Assembly: GCA_021029095.1 (NCBI GenBank)
Contig: JAJOHG010000004.1
Span: 496,001 to 560,000, forward strand
DNA from: Phellopilus nigrolimitatus
Taxonomy: Eukaryota > Basidiomycota > Agaricomycetes > Hymenochaetales > Hymenochaetaceae
Direction of reading: 5' to 3'
Length of the DNA stretch: 64,000 bases
The notes under the pieces were generated by a model, which saw nothing but the letters and a program-made list of their open reading frames with translations, was not told the DNA's origin and made no database searches. Each line of letters opens with the position of its first letter. The stretch's first letter is position 1. The position numbers and the translations under genes are program-made. Shown in pieces: positions 34,785 to 46,490 of the stretch.

Positions 34785-35243
34785 CAGAATTACCCGCGTA
34801 TAATTTTCTATACCATTCACTACATTATTATAGATGGAGCCTAGGTCTTTAAAAAAAAAAAAAAAAGACACAGACAAACCTCTCGTGAAGCGTTGGCCTC
34901 GGTGGACATCTCAGTATATGCTTAGCAAAATCTAGCCATATTCCTGGTCATAAGATATGACTTCCCATGCAACATACTGTACATGTATTATTCACAACCG
35001 GTCTGTGCTTAACGACAGGATGCTTAACGAGAGGTTTGACTGTAGGTCAAATTCCAAAGGCGACGTAAAGACACGCGTTTCGTTACTTTAGTATTTTCTC
35101 CAAAACGCCTTTTGACAGGCGTGATGGATTTTCAAAATGCGCTGTGTCGGAGATTTCTCAAATCAATTGCAATGCCTTATAAGGCTTTAATGAGGTCAGG
35201 TGATTATAATCAATTACAGATACTCTACAATCACAATAACAAT
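34785..35243. other. AT-rich intergenic DNA with a 16-base poly(A) run
   Basis: Contains 16 consecutive A at 34851-34866 and a short direct repeat GATGCTTAACGA / GTGCTTAACGA near 35,006-35,030. No gene is seen. It lies at the truncated end of the ARID-like gene copy and may include the break that removed its 3' part. Confidence 0.5.
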
Positions 35244-38200
35244 TCACACTTTTAATAAAATTGTAAGAGCGACTCTGAGAAAATCAAAATACATATGAAT
35301 CATATGCCGCAGAAGTATCATTCCCTCATCAGCCTCAAGCGTTAGATTTACATACATGTCTGAGTATATGTAAAAAACATTACAATAGTTACAAGTACAG
35401 CAAGGATGAAACAACCAGGTACGACAATGTGCTCGATATGACTGTACGCTTTCTGCAGTATTCGAAGACGTTGTCAACATTCTTTCTGGCTTCGCTTGAA
35501 TAACAGAAGGAGGGAGAGCGGGAGGTAGCTGACGAGGCGGTGGAGCTTGATTCTGAGGTAAAAGCTGGGGCGGCTGTTGATGCGCGGCGGAAGGACGGAC
35601 AGTACCAGTCATCGAATTCATAGCGTAACACGGTTGCATGCCTACTTGCTGCATAATTCCGCTATCGCCAGGTGGTGGTTGCATATTCGTAGGACGAGCA
35701 CGCATAGCTTCCTGCTGCTGCTGCAACTGGCGTAGAGCAGCCGCGAATCGGATCCTGATTTCATTCGCAGCGCCCTGCACTTGCCTAACCATCTGCAAAT
35801 CCGTTATGAAAACAGGCGTCGGAGATTGTAGGAGTTGTCGTTGTCTTTCTACCAAGTCAATCTAGAAAGTATAGAATCAATATATCAGGTTGCAAAACGA
35901 AGGATCGATGACGACGTACCATTGACACAATCCCTTTTGTTGATTCGTGATCAGTTATGAGAGCATAGTATATCGGCAAAATTTTATCCAGCTCCGCGAT
36001 ACTTCTGCAGAGATTATCAAACGCCATATTGAATGTCGGCCTCTCGGCTTCGGAAACGGATCTAACGTCAAGGTGTGTCACACCTAAGTACGCAGATTGT
36101 CAGACAAACTAATATACGGCAAAGTAAAATACGAACGCACTTCGTTGTCTTGAGACATCTTCTTTCTGCTGAGTGATGAAGAAATTCGCGGAGCGAATCA
36201 TTTCTGGACTAGGCCTCACCAGATTCGGGAAAGTAGCGAATTGTCCAGGATTGCGGACCGTTCTGGAGACGTTGAGCAAGCACGTCATTTGACCTTGAGG
36301 CCATTCCAGGCTGCCCAAGCCCATTTGAGGCTGCGGTTTGAGGCTGCATTGATGGTGAATTTTGAAGCGCCATCCGGGCTTGTTGCTGATTCGGAGACTG
36401 TTGCTGCTGCTGTTGCTGCTGCAGCAGTTCAATCCTTTGCCGCATTTGAATATGATACAGTTGCTGCTGAAGAGCAGGCCTATGCGTCTCGACCTGCATG
36501 ATGAATTGCTCCGGCCATCCCTGAGAACGCATCACGTCCACCGGAGTGTTCGCCATTCTCAGTATCTGCAAACTCTGTTGCGTCGGTGTAATACCCGACT
36601 GCTGTAAAATCTGAGCACCTGGCTGGTTCATCGGTTGCTGCGAAGACGGCTGCATTTGTTGCTTCATCAGCGCCTGTGTCACAGACAACTCGAACGCTTC
36701 GAGAAGTTGCTCATGCACAAGCTTAATGTGGTTCGCAATTTGCATTCGGCTCTGCTCACTGCCATTAACTTGCATCAAGCCCATCTTAGCTGCAATAACA
36801 GGCCACAGCTCATGGCGTCTCACCTATTTAACAGTCAGTGAAGCACGTCGAGGACAGAAAAAAACGGGAAACCCACAGCTACAGAACCACCCATTCGTAT
36901 CACTTCTACGTGCAAATCATGAAGATCAATCTAACGATCCTCTATCTGAAGGATGCGAGGATCGGGTTGGCTCCCCTCACGCCCATACCAACCCTTAAAC
37001 ATTTCCATAAACTTGGGCCGACTGAGAGTCGGAAAACGTGGATGATCTGGACGCTGATCCTCCTGCGCTTCGAGATCTGACATTTGCTGACCTACTCTCG
37101 CCTGATCTGGGAGCAGTAAACCGTTCGGCGTCGGTTGCGGAAATGTCTGGTTGTTCTGCTGTTGGAAAAGCGCCTGCATCATTTGCTGTTGGTGCTGCTG
37201 TTGCTGAGGGGTCGGGCCCGATCTCGGGACAGGCGTTGACTGTTGCGATTGTACGAGAGATGAATGGAACGGCGAAGACATTTGTTGGTGCGGCGTCTGG
37301 ATCTGCACGCCTTGTTGGGGCATGTTTGATACCTGCGCAGACACCATCCCGTTCCCTGCCATCTGGTTTCCGAGGCCCCCGTTGTTGTTCATCTGCGACA
37401 TCCAATTAGGGTTCGGCTGCATATGCTGTTGACCCGCCTGTTGCTGCTGCTGCTGCTGTGATATATTGGGGAAACCTAACGAATTACTGAACAAGCCAAG
37501 TTAGACCTCATGCGTGCGCCTCGCGTAAGCGCATGAACACACCTTTGCCCCTGTATATGGCCATCGCTCATCGCAGGTGCAACTGGTGACTGAGAAGCCT
37601 GGGCTGCTTGATGATTTGCAACCATCTGCGCCTGCGCCGCTGCTATTCGGTTGTATACGAGTTCCCTTTGCTGAATGTGAGCGATCTTGTTCCTGAAAAT
37701 GACAGCCGCTTCAGGCGGTAAATTCTTCGGCATCCTCGCAAGCTGCATTTTCTCCGCGGCGATGTCGGTTTTCAGCTGCAAAGCCTTCATTCGGATCTCG
37801 TCTGGCGTAAGGTTTCGACCATCCTTCGTCACGAACTGCTGGAGAGCGTGCTGTAAATGCTGCTGATTCGTGTAGCCAGCAGAAGTGGGCATCTGCTGTT
37901 GATTCTGTGACGCAGCACGAACATCATCCGCCTTCGGCGGAAACATCCCAGTCTGAAACGGTAGGTTGTCCATGGCCAGGCTGGCCGTTGAACGTTGAAC
38001 GACGGACCCTGCTGCGGAAAGTTCGTCGCGCCATTCTGCTGTTGCTGCTTCCGCGCGTGGTAGAGGAGACCGAGCTGCCTATTCAGCATCGCTGGGTCAT
38101 AAGCCTTACGCGTCGCTAAAATCTGTGCCATGTGCGGTGTCATGTTTCCAATACTGTTGCCCATAACACCACCCTGCATGCCTTGCTGACGCTGCATTGC

Positions 38201-38347
38201 TTGCAAGGAGCTTTGGCTTGCTTGTACGTTGCTCATCTGGGCTATAGTGCCAAGATTTGGATATTGTTGCGTCTGTTGGAGACCGGGTGACTGCTCTTGC
38301 TGACCTTGGTTCTGCGCAATGGCATTGTTCTCAAGAAAATCGGCCAT
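35244..38347 (-). pseudogene. ARID/BRIGHT-domain (Swi1-like) gene copy with nonsense and frameshift damage
   Basis: Swi1/ARID1-type subunits target the SWI/SNF chromatin remodeller to DNA. The copy starts MADFLENNAIAQNQGQQ and is Gln-rich with many polyQ tracts. Around 36,950-36,780 it encodes an ARID domain: FMEMFKGWYGREG, DPRILQIEDR, IDLHDLHVEVIRMGG, VRRHELWPVIAAKMGLM, and IANHIKLVHEQLLEAFE. A TAG stop (36931-36933) falls between DR and IDLH, where ARID proteins have Gln. Frame changes occur near 37,990 (at a 7-bp tandem repeat) and near 36,260 (before GQFATFPNLVRPSP). The 3' part ends in an Ile/Leu/Met-rich unlikely tail, well short of the usual length. I infer a decayed or truncated paralogue. 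Short introns could explain the 37,990 break but not the TAG. Confidence 0.72.
37986..37999 (-). repeat. 7-bp tandem duplication at a frame break
   Basis: CGTTGAA occurs twice in tandem, directly where the Gln-rich frame must shift to continue into MDNLPFQTGMFPPKADDVR. Confidence 0.7.
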
Positions 38348-38830
38348 CTGTAAGGGGAATGGGGTCAGAGACCGCAGTGCGAGGAGTTTGCACTATTGGG
38401 AGCGAACTATACGAATAGGGGCTCCCAAAAAGCTATCATGTGACTTACGCCCACCCGTGTGAGTGCCTTCAGAATCAAAGTTCGAGGCATTCCTTTCTCT
38501 TTTTCTGCTTCCCTCCCCCCCAAAAAAAAAATCGAACTCCTAAATGTAATAAATGAATCTTCCAATTTTACAAAGATATACCGGGTGAGACCACTGATGG
38601 CCTGCTTTCGTAGCCCTGGAGCATAAAAGAGCTCAGATAAAGCCTTAGTTACACAAGCTTTGATATGTGGGCACCACGCATATAAATTCATGTTATGTAT
38701 TGCCAGGCAAAATGGCAAATCTCACCAGTTCGAGTTTTGCCCTCAACACTATCTGCTGCACGTGCATATCTCACTATTGAACTGGCTGCAAACCTTCGTT
38801 CGCGGGTCCGTATCGTCGGCGATTTAAACA
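38348..38830. other. Intergenic, no gene seen
   Basis: It has a C/A homopolymer boundary at about 38,515-38,530 (CCCCCCCCAAAAAAAAAA) and otherwise short frames. It contains the start of the upstream copy of the direct repeat described at 38,779. Confidence 0.45.
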
Positions 38831-39075
38831 ATGATTCTTTGGGCGATCCTTCTCGCTTCTATGCTACTAAATTACCTCGTGGGAAGGATAGCAAGGAGCG
38901 GACAATTCCGAACCTGTTGAACACAACCAGTGATTGAATTGCCTACAAACCTTCGTCGCGTATCCGTATCACCAGCAATTTCAACGATGCTTGTCTGGGT
39001 GATCCTGCTCATCGAGATTGCTCTGGCTTCTATATCAGTCTTTTACCTCGTGGGAGGGATGGCAAGGAGCAGTCC
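38779..39075 (+). repeat. Imperfect tandem direct repeat carrying two related exon-1 ORFs
   Basis: Copy 1 (about 38779-38905) and copy 2 (about 38936-39075) share GAA(C/T)TG...CTACAAACCTTCGT-type sequence, a (T/C)CCGTATC...CAATTT-like block, and TACCTCGTGGGA(A/G)GGAT followed by GCAAGGAGC. Copy 2 has 15 extra bases, a multiple of three, within the open frame. Confidence 0.75.
38831..38920 (+). pseudogene. Duplicated first exon: 29-codon membrane-segment ORF
   Basis: ATG at 38831 opens MILWAILLASMLLNYLVGRI followed by ARSGQFRTC and a stop. It parallels the start of the next gene (MLVWVILLIEIAL..., YLVGGMARS) residue by residue apart from a 5-residue in-frame gap. It has no downstream exons of its own, so it is best read as a leftover of a tandem duplication, though a very small membrane peptide is possible. 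Confidence 0.5.
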
Positions 39076-39598
39076 GGAGCCTAAGGCCTCGAGGAATATT
39101 GTGTGAGCTGGTATTCCGTCTTTAGTTTTGCAATCAGGCATCTCATCGCTTTCAATTCGATACCATAGAGACGTGGTAGCGGAAGAACACCATAGGCAGG
39201 CAATGAATGGCACACTCCCGGTGACCCCCCCTCGCCCCCGCTTTCTTATCGTCCGTGTCTTCGGCTACCTTATCGAGAGCGATTGGATCGTCGAACGCGG
39301 CAGAAAGCATAACGACGAGTTAGCGCAGAAGCTTGGCAAACGGGGAACCAAAAAGAGGCAAAGCCTCTTGGATATTGGATGTGATGTCGTGTCTCGTGCC
39401 GCTGACGGTGAGATATGCCTCGTGAAGGAAACTTCGTCTGCGGATGTTCACTACTGTCTGGCGATTGCGTCCACCTCGTGGTCCTCATCCATGGAGGGGA
39501 AGGCCATCGCACGCGACGAAAAGAGAGTCAAGAGACTGCGAGAGTGCGTTGGAAGGGAAGAAGACCCGGAATGGTACGAACAATATGATATCGAATGA
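38987..39598 (+). CDS. Short membrane-anchored protein of unknown family
   Basis: Start ATG at 38987 gives one N-terminal hydrophobic helix (MLVWVILLIEIALASISVFY, then LVGGMARS). An intron at 39103-39168 (gtgagc...ccatag, 66 bp) joins NIV to DVVAEEHHRQAMNGTLPVTP, followed by RPRFLIVRVFGYLIESDWIV, ERGRKHNDELAQKLGKRGTK, a middle part with SLLDIGCDVVSRAADGEICL, and the terminus REEDPEWYEQYDIE. About 182 residues. I recognise no domain. The layout suggests a single-pass protein with a charged soluble part. Splice sites and continuous frame support the model; the upstream repeat shows the first exon has been duplicated. Confidence 0.62.
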
Positions 39599-39699
39599 AC
39601 ATACAACGGGCCATGTATGGTTGATTTGGCGTGGTTTCAACCCATCACTATTATTATACGTATGTTATACACCTGCGACATTAGACATGATAACATTTT

Positions 39700-41191
39700 C
39701 TAGAGCTCTCCTGTGAGCTCGTGTTCCTCGATGACCAAGACTTCCTGGCGGTCGGGATACAGCGCGGTAACGAGCTCGCGCTCGATCCACCGCCGTTTGT
39801 CGTCTCTATGCGGCGCGAGCGTATACTTGACCGACAGCGCCGATAACGCGCCGCCGTACGCGTGCGAGATGCCCGTGTCGATGATGATGACCTTTCCGCC
39901 GCAGCGCGAGTTGATGTGCTACGAGTGTCATTTTCTTTCGGTCTTAGATCCTGTTTCTTTCAGCCAGGAAATTGGCACTGACCTCGAAGTCCGGCGTATG
40001 CCCCATGATCAACCTCCGCACTCCAATCCGCTCGAGCACCTCGTCTACCTCTGCGCACACCTCGTTCTCGCTGCGCATCGCCCAGCCGCGGTACCACAGC
40101 GGTCCGTCGTTGTCATACAGGCTCCGTTCCTCCGGCGTTGCGTCATCCGGAAGGCCCGCATAGGATGCCGGCGGGTGCGGCGGCGGGAAGTCGCGCGTCT
40201 GCAGACGAAAGAGGAGCTGCCGCCCGAGCGCATTGATACGCTCGGGGTACGGTGTGAGGTGCGCGTAAGACGGCGAGAGGCCGCCGTGTACGAAGGAGAG
40301 CGCGGCGTGCGAAAGTGGGGCATTCGCAGATAAGGAAGCAGGATCGAAATCGACGGAGGGGGAAGCGTAGAAGGGCGCGGTGGGGAAGGGCGAGTCAAGT
40401 CCCATGGGAGGATACAGAGGGATGCGCGAGGTGATGCTATAGTTTGCTGCCCACGCTCTGCCAATCCGTCCCGTCTGGAGCATCTTCTGACGCGCTGCGA
40501 CCGAGCCGAAAGTCGATATTTCGTTCGGGTACACATATCTGCGTAAAGCCATCCGTATTTAGACGTGCGAAAGAACGTTAGATTCTGAGAAAATCTACCT
40601 CCAATCGGCTGGCGCACGAAATCAGCAGTTTAGGTTAAATAGGCATGTTTGAGGAGGCTCCAGCACTGACCTAGGAGGTTCATCCACTCGTGGTTTCCAA
40701 GGTGCGAGACGACATCGCCGCCTACGGCACGCGCTTGCGACCTCAGCTTCTCCATCCACAGGTACAGTTTGATCGTATCCGTCCCTCTAAGCGAGCCACA
40801 ACAGTAGACCAACAGTTTGATTATAGATATAGACCAGACGTCAGTTGAGCAGATTGTTGAGCAAGCGGAGACGAGCGCACCGGTCGATGATATCGCCTGT
40901 CTGCACGAACAAATCAATGTCCCCAGTCCAGTCTCCCGCCGCGTCAACGACTTTCGCCATCTGTAGCACCTTCAGCGCGTTTCCATAGTCTGAGTGGAGG
41001 TCTCCGACCGCGACGATGTGTCGCTCGTAGCTCCGCGCATCGTCGATAATGAACGAGCCTGTCCCGGGCTCCTCGGGAGTGCCCTGCTGCAGTGGAACTT
41101 GATGACTCGCACTTGATCCGAAGGTGCTTATACGGAAGGCAAAAATAATAGCGATGAGCAGAAGTGCGGCGGGAAGAAGTCGACTGAGCAT
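39700..41191 (-). CDS. Membrane-anchored calcineurin-like metallophosphoesterase
   Basis: Start ATG at 41191 with an N-terminal signal anchor (MLSRLLPAALLLIAIIFAFR). The five metallophosphatase motifs are present: AVGDLHSD (GDxH); FVQTGDIIDR (GDxxDR); SHLGNHEWMNLLG (GNHE); SFVHGGLSPSYAHL (the HGG histidine); and RLIMGHTPDF with the last His block. After an intron, KVIIIDTGISHAYGGALSAL follows. The protein ends EVLVIEEHELTGEL with the stop at 39700-39702. Four introns. The set resembles Shewanella-like/PPP-type Ser/Thr phosphatases. Two metal ions are expected. The substrate is unknown; the anchor suggests a luminal or extracellular catalytic domain. Confidence 0.92.
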
Positions 41192-41440
41192 CCGGGAAAC
41201 TGGGGCGGGTCGAGGTTCGGTAGCAACGACACGTCACAATTTCAAGAGTAACGCGACGCGCGACGCGCGTCAATCATGTGCGCTTTTAGAGCTTCCTTTG
41301 CGAGTCGAAGAGCTCATGCAAGCTCGATGATTTTCTGCTCAGCACTCATTTCGAGCATCTGCTATCACTGAAGCAGAGCAGCAGCATACTAGCGCTCGGC
41401 ATAGAATAGATATGTGTGTATTGAAATATCTCTAATGTAT

Positions 41441-42789
41441 TTACTGAATTAAAATCATCCAGGCAAGGATGAAATAGAAAAGGCTATAGAATAGGTAGAA
41501 AGACAAGCGTCAGCTCCGAATGACGATGTTCTGTAATAAATGGACGGTCTCACAGAAGCGGATAGACTGCAAGCAAAATACGCTGCTGCTCGATTTTCGT
41601 CCCGTCGAGGAAGTTGACGGAAGCTATTCAGCGATAGTTGTCAGACGTACAGCCACTAAGACAGGGCATAGGACTCGCGACGCACCCCAGATGCACCACG
41701 CCCAAGCACCAAGAGCGACTGGAATGCGAACCCATATAATGCGAACGAAACATGATACGAGTGCTGCAACGTCCAGCGGAGCTACACAATAGCCTAGAAC
41801 ACATAGTGCTTGGAAGAATGATCTGCGACAACGAGATTCATGACGGCTTCGTGCGGCAAGAGTAGATAGGAGCTTACACTCTTCCTCCCAGAAGCTAGAG
41901 GAGTCCAGAGGTTAACTATGAGTACCGTAGGGGCAAATTGAGCTCACCTTTGCTTGGATAGTGACAACGACCGAACCTAGACAAACTATGACAACGACAG
42001 CTGTAAATACCCCGAGGGATTGTTCTGGGGGCGCCTTTATGGAGCTGAGTGCTGTGATGTGTCGCGAAAAAGACGCTCGATACATACATTCACGCTGAGC
42101 ATAATGCCTAAAAGCAGGCACAGAATGAGCGGACCCCACAGATCCCAGTCTCTAATTAACGATAATTTCAATCCTCTGCAACGTAACATAGCAGGACGAA
42201 AGGACGCACCGCAAGACCTCTCGTCCAGCGCCTGATCTCCGTGGGTATAGCACTTGCACAACCTTGGTATATATCGAATAGAGGTCTCTTGCCTACCATA
42301 ATGATGAACGAGTCAATTTCTCGAATGCATGCAATCACAAGCCGTGCTCACGATAGTGGTCGTGACAGGCTCGTCCAGCGTGTCTACGCCAGCGTACCTG
42401 AAGCTCAGCTTGTTAAACGCAGCACAGGCCTTCACCCCATCAACCACGTACCGAGTTTCCAATTGTACACCTCCGACGGTCCTTCTCGACCCTTGCGGCG
42501 CCGCACCCGAGCTACTCGTCGTAGTCCCTATGTTCCCAGACAGTCCAGACGCGTTCCCTGCGCCCGCTGGGGGCGCGAGTTGGTCCTGGGCACGCGTTTT
42601 ACCCTTGCCGATCGGGCTCAGCTGGTCACCTCCGAATGACGGGAGCGCCTCTTCGTCAAAGTCGTCATCATCGTCTGTTCATGCGTATGTGGCGCTAGTA
42701 TCAGGACAAAAGAGGAGGAACAATAGCGGAAGGGTCCTACCGGCTTGGATGAATTGCGAGGTCGCCGTGTTTGGTGTATTGACGTCCAT
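41441..42789 (-). CDS. YIPF6/Yip-family Golgi membrane protein
   Basis: Yip-family proteins bind Rab GTPases and act in ER-Golgi traffic. Start ATG at 42787-42789 (MDVNTPNTATSQFIQA), then an acidic disordered segment (DDDDFDEEALPSFGGDQLSP). Family blocks: FRYAGVDTLDEPV; RDLYSIYTKVVQVLYP; RDWDLWGPLILCLLLGIMLS; SLGVFTAVVVIVCLGSVVVT; then FFQALCVLGYCVAPLDVAAL, RIPVALGAWAWCIWASLNFL and LAVYPLLLFYFILAWMILIQ. Five membrane helices result and the DLWGP motif is present. Introns fit with gt..ag ends, including a tiny 17-base exon (LLGGR plus two bases) near 41,890. Stop at 41441-41443. Confidence 0.92.
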
Positions 42790-43171
42790 AGCTGAAAGTG
42801 AAATTAGTGAACGCGTCCACGACAACCGCGGGTGGCGTGATGCATTTAGGCATGCTATCCCACACTCATGGTCCGAACTTTAACTACCTCAGTCACCCTT
42901 CGCTCGCTTTATATTGACGATTGTTTCGTGTTTCTAAAGAGAGATGGCTGTTCTTTGTGAGCTTACACTCGTCAGCCATCAGAATTTAAAAGCGTTGGCA
43001 AGGTATGTCAATAGTATAGTTAACGAGACTTCGAGATAAAATTTTCACTCCACCACGATCCCTTCAGACACCATCGAGGCGGTCACTAGTTCCAGATGGC
43101 GAACGAGAGCTATGTTTAACTTGCAGACCAAATACCTATACGTTTGGTTGGCATTGGAACTTCGTCATACG
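42790..43171. other. Intergenic between YIPF6-like and the duplicated block
   Basis: No gene is seen. The segmental duplication shared with 53.5 kb starts at about 43172. Confidence 0.5.
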
Positions 43172-43680
43172 TTCGTGAAGAGCACTTGTCGAAAGCTGGG
43201 CCTTACAAGCGAGGTCTTCATGCGCTTTACCACACCTTTCATGCATTTTGCGTGAGGCCTCGCGGAGGAAGCCGCAGTGTATTTGGTTTTCGAAGAGGAT
43301 GCTTTGAACTCTCGGCTTAGAAGCGACATCACATACAAACAGTCGACCGACCAGTACCCTTTCCATCTTGTCTGTCTGCAGTCTTCCGTGCCCTTCGATC
43401 TCCTCGGCTTCAGCATAATGGGGTTTCGAAGGTGATGCCTCGAGGTTCCAAGACTCATAAGGAACATCACATAGCTAGCGTCGGCCAGCCTGCAGCTCTT
43501 GCATTACACCCATGTCTTCAGCAAACGCTCGCCAGTCGTATAAGGGCAGCCAGTTAGGCATTGTGATCGGTATTGACGTTGGAACAACCTTTAGCGGCGT
43601 CTCCTACGCCATCCTACGACCTGGGCAAGTGCCAGATGTGCTGCCCGTTACAAGGTATGATTGATACAATCTATTACATA
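43172..43680 (+). repeat. Segmental duplication, copy 1, 5' block (Hsp70-like promoter and first exon)
   Basis: From TTCGTGAAGAGCACTTG (43172) to the end of the first exon at about 43655-43680 the sequence parallels 53474-53990, with scattered substitutions and small gaps. It includes the upstream region, the ATG (43514) and the nucleotide-binding start of the Hsp70-like protein. Confidence 0.88.
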
Positions 43681-45943
43681 ACCCGAAGTTATTGATCTGA
43701 CGTCGGGTACTGGGCAAAGATTTTCTGGTGGTTCTACGGGTGTCCACAAGATCCCGTCTGTTATTTTCTACGATGATAAACTGGCAATCAAAGCTATTGG
43801 CCCTTCGACCACCGTAGATTCTGTCCGCAGTGACGCAGAAGATCATGGATGGTTTAAGTCGCGGCAGTGAGACTAATCCTGTATTCCACTTTGGCATGTT
43901 CTGTTAACGCATTCATCAGCTTCAAAATGCATCTTCGACCGAGAGGTATGGCATTAAAAACAAACGGTCTAGATATTGGAGAACTACCTCCTGGAAAATC
44001 TGCTGTGGAGGTCATGGGCGATTTTTTACACTATCTCCTTGTCGAGACCGCTAGCTACATACGGGAGTCCCACGCAAACGGAGCAGATCTCTGGAGCCAA
44101 GTTAAAGACCGTGCAATTTTCGTTCTGGGTCATCCCAATGGATGGACTGGACGAGAGCAGCAGCGCTACCGCAACAGTGCAATTCTAGGCGGACTGGTTC
44201 CTGATACCGTTGAGGGTCGAAAGCTGGTGAGGTTCGTCGCTGAAGGAGAAGCCAGTGCCTTGGCTTGTCTGTCAGGTGGGCTTAATCTCGCTCGTCTGGA
44301 GGTAGGAGCACGCATGGGTGCTAATTGGATGTTTAATCAAATACCAGACACAACCAAACAGGTTGGCTCTCGGTTTATCATTGCAGATGCGGGAGGAGCG
44401 ACCTTGGATATTAGTAGTTACGAGGTATCAAAATCATTCCCAGTGGAGCTCCAGCAATGTGCACCGCCTGATTGTGAGGTTCACATTCCGCGCTTAAGAA
44501 TACCATTAACTTTTTCGTTTTTGCTATGAAGGCCGGTTCGCGGGCTCCGTATTTGTAGACAGAAATGGCTTAAAACTACTCAAGAGTATGACAATTAAAA
44601 AGTACGAATGTTAGAAGACAGCTAACTAATTATCCCCAGAAAAATTACAGAACTCTGTCTACGACGACGATGATGTTCTAGAAGGTTTGATCAATGATGA
44701 ATTTGAGAAGAAAACGAAAAGGGAGTTCGCTGGAGATTCTGAGTATGGTTTGTTAAAAGTTGGTGATAAACGAGCAATGGACCATAACTTAGGCATTCGA
44801 AACGGATTTCTTCGTCTAAACCGGTGAGCAAATGCATTGGCTGCTGCACAGATGATATCAATCTTTTATGATAGTGATGAGTTATCGGAATGCTTCTCAA
44901 TGTCCGTGGCGGAGGCACTTGACTCAATCCGAAGTCAAGTAACAGTGATACGCAGAAAAAATGAAACCATTGTGCGTAGCCCACCATTTTCGTTCTCTGT
45001 CAAACGCCCCTGACAATTTCAAACCCGGAAGCCCGTTTGGCTAGTGGGCGGATTTGCGTCGAGTCCGTGTCTTCTGAAGCGGTTGAACGATTCTCTCGAG
45101 CCCGAAGGCGTCAGCATTCAACGACCGGACACTAGCTTGTGAGTACTTTTATTCCGTGCGCGAGGCGTCAGAAGACCCATGTATGAGAATAGGGAGAAGG
45201 CCGCCTCTAACGGCGCTGTCTTGCATTTTCTGAACAAATGGGTTGCTTCAAGAGTTTTCCAAGCATCCTATGGGATTACCCGTCTTATTCCATTCGATTC
45301 TTCACTTTCCGACCACAAACAGCATAGTGACCTTATTCAACGCGGGAAAGATGGCTTATGCATTGGCCCTGTATTCGACTGCATTGTTGAGAAGGTGAGT
45401 GTTGCGAGCCTTTATGTACACGGGTTCAATATAATAGTATACCATACTAAATCTGCAATTTCCAGGGCACGCCAATTGAAGAGGCGAGAACTTACAAAGT
45501 GCCCTATACAAAGGAATTCTTTTTCGAATCTATGGCCAAGCGATTTACGGCTGAAATACTCGTTTACGATGGTGATTTGCCAGTTCCAACATGGTTTGAA
45601 GAGAACAAGCGTAAGCCTGACTAACGGACTTCGCATGAAGACAACTAACGGACCTGTGCGGTTGCAATAGATAAGTTCCGAACCCTGTGCAAGATAGAGG
45701 CTGATCTCTCTGACGTGTGCATCGAACCATTTCCGAGGTCTTCAATATTCGATCTATATTTTTTCGGTAGGATACCCGACGCATTCCCGCAGGCAGAGTT
45801 CGACATAAAGCTGAAGTTTCGCACAACGAGGCTAGAGTCAACGAAGCTAGAGGCTAAGATCAAATGGGAAGCGAATGTATGTGTCCCTTTCTACCTTCAG
45901 GACGATGATTGACCGGTCGCATTCTCAGGGCAAGACGAAATAG
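43514..45943 (+). CDS. Hsp70-superfamily ATPase, Hsp12A-like
   Basis: Distant Hsp70/actin-fold ATPases of this type are greatly expanded in mushrooms; their clients are mostly unknown. Start ATG at 43514 (MSSANARQSYKGSQLGIVIG). The phosphate-1 motif is IGIDVGTTFSGVSYAIL. Further blocks: HKIPSVIFYDDKLAIKAIG; VMGDFLHYLLVETASYIRES; FVLGHPNGWTGREQQRYRNS; RFVAEGEASALACLSGGL; RFIIADAGGATLDISSYEV (phosphate-2); LLKVGDKRAMDHNLGIRNGF; VWLVGGFASSPCLLKRLND (adenosine motif); and ASNGAVLHFLNKWVASRVFQ. The C-terminal beta part ends KIKWEANGKTK with the stop at 45941-45943. About ten introns. All nucleotide-binding motifs are intact. The C-terminus is a little shorter than I would expect. Confidence 0.88.
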
Positions 45944-46463
45944 TGAGCGCACCAAACTCCTCTCAGTCCCGGAAATTTGTCTTTGAGTCGTATGCGCTAA
46001 TTTCCTTGTGTAGCAAACCCGTTTCAATCGTCTATCCAAAGTAGAGAGTATGAAAAATTTCCTTGTATATTTGCACTGGTTGTATCATGGTTGTCTGTAC
46101 TATTACATGTCGGTGACATGACTCCTAATTATGGTTTTGTTGCCTAGCCTGACTAGTGAAGATTGGCAAAGCACTGATCGTAATACAAGGTAGCCTGACA
46201 CTAGAACCCCTCGGAGCCAGTTATGTAAGCAGCGACTCCAATGTACAGTACCAATTTTCCAAACTCGCAAAATTCAACACTTGACGCAGTTGCAAGGGCT
46301 TGCCTTCACCCGCTGTAGTGGCGGCATCCCAGCTCTTATGCTCGACGATGACGTCGTATACTCGCTTTTTCCATCGCTGAGTTACCTGCAGGGCATTGAT
46401 TTTCTGCACAGGCAGGGTTACATAGCTAAAACTATTATCATAATGACCAAAGTACAAACTGTA
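45944..46463. other. Intergenic up to the pogo-type transposon
   Basis: 3' region of the Hsp70-like gene; AT-rich, no gene seen. It ends in the TA (46462-46463) that is the transposon target duplication. Confidence 0.5.
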
Positions 46464-46490
46464 CAGTGTACTACGCCTCCTTTAGACACC
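46464..46490 (+). repeat. Left terminal inverted repeat of the transposon (27 bp)
   Basis: Starts CAGTGTACTACGCC directly after TA. It is the exact reverse complement of 49593-49619. Confidence 0.93.

Noticed and set aside
34851..34866. Poly(A) run as a sign of a LINE or processed pseudogene
   Set aside because: No target duplication or coding remnant could be found around it.
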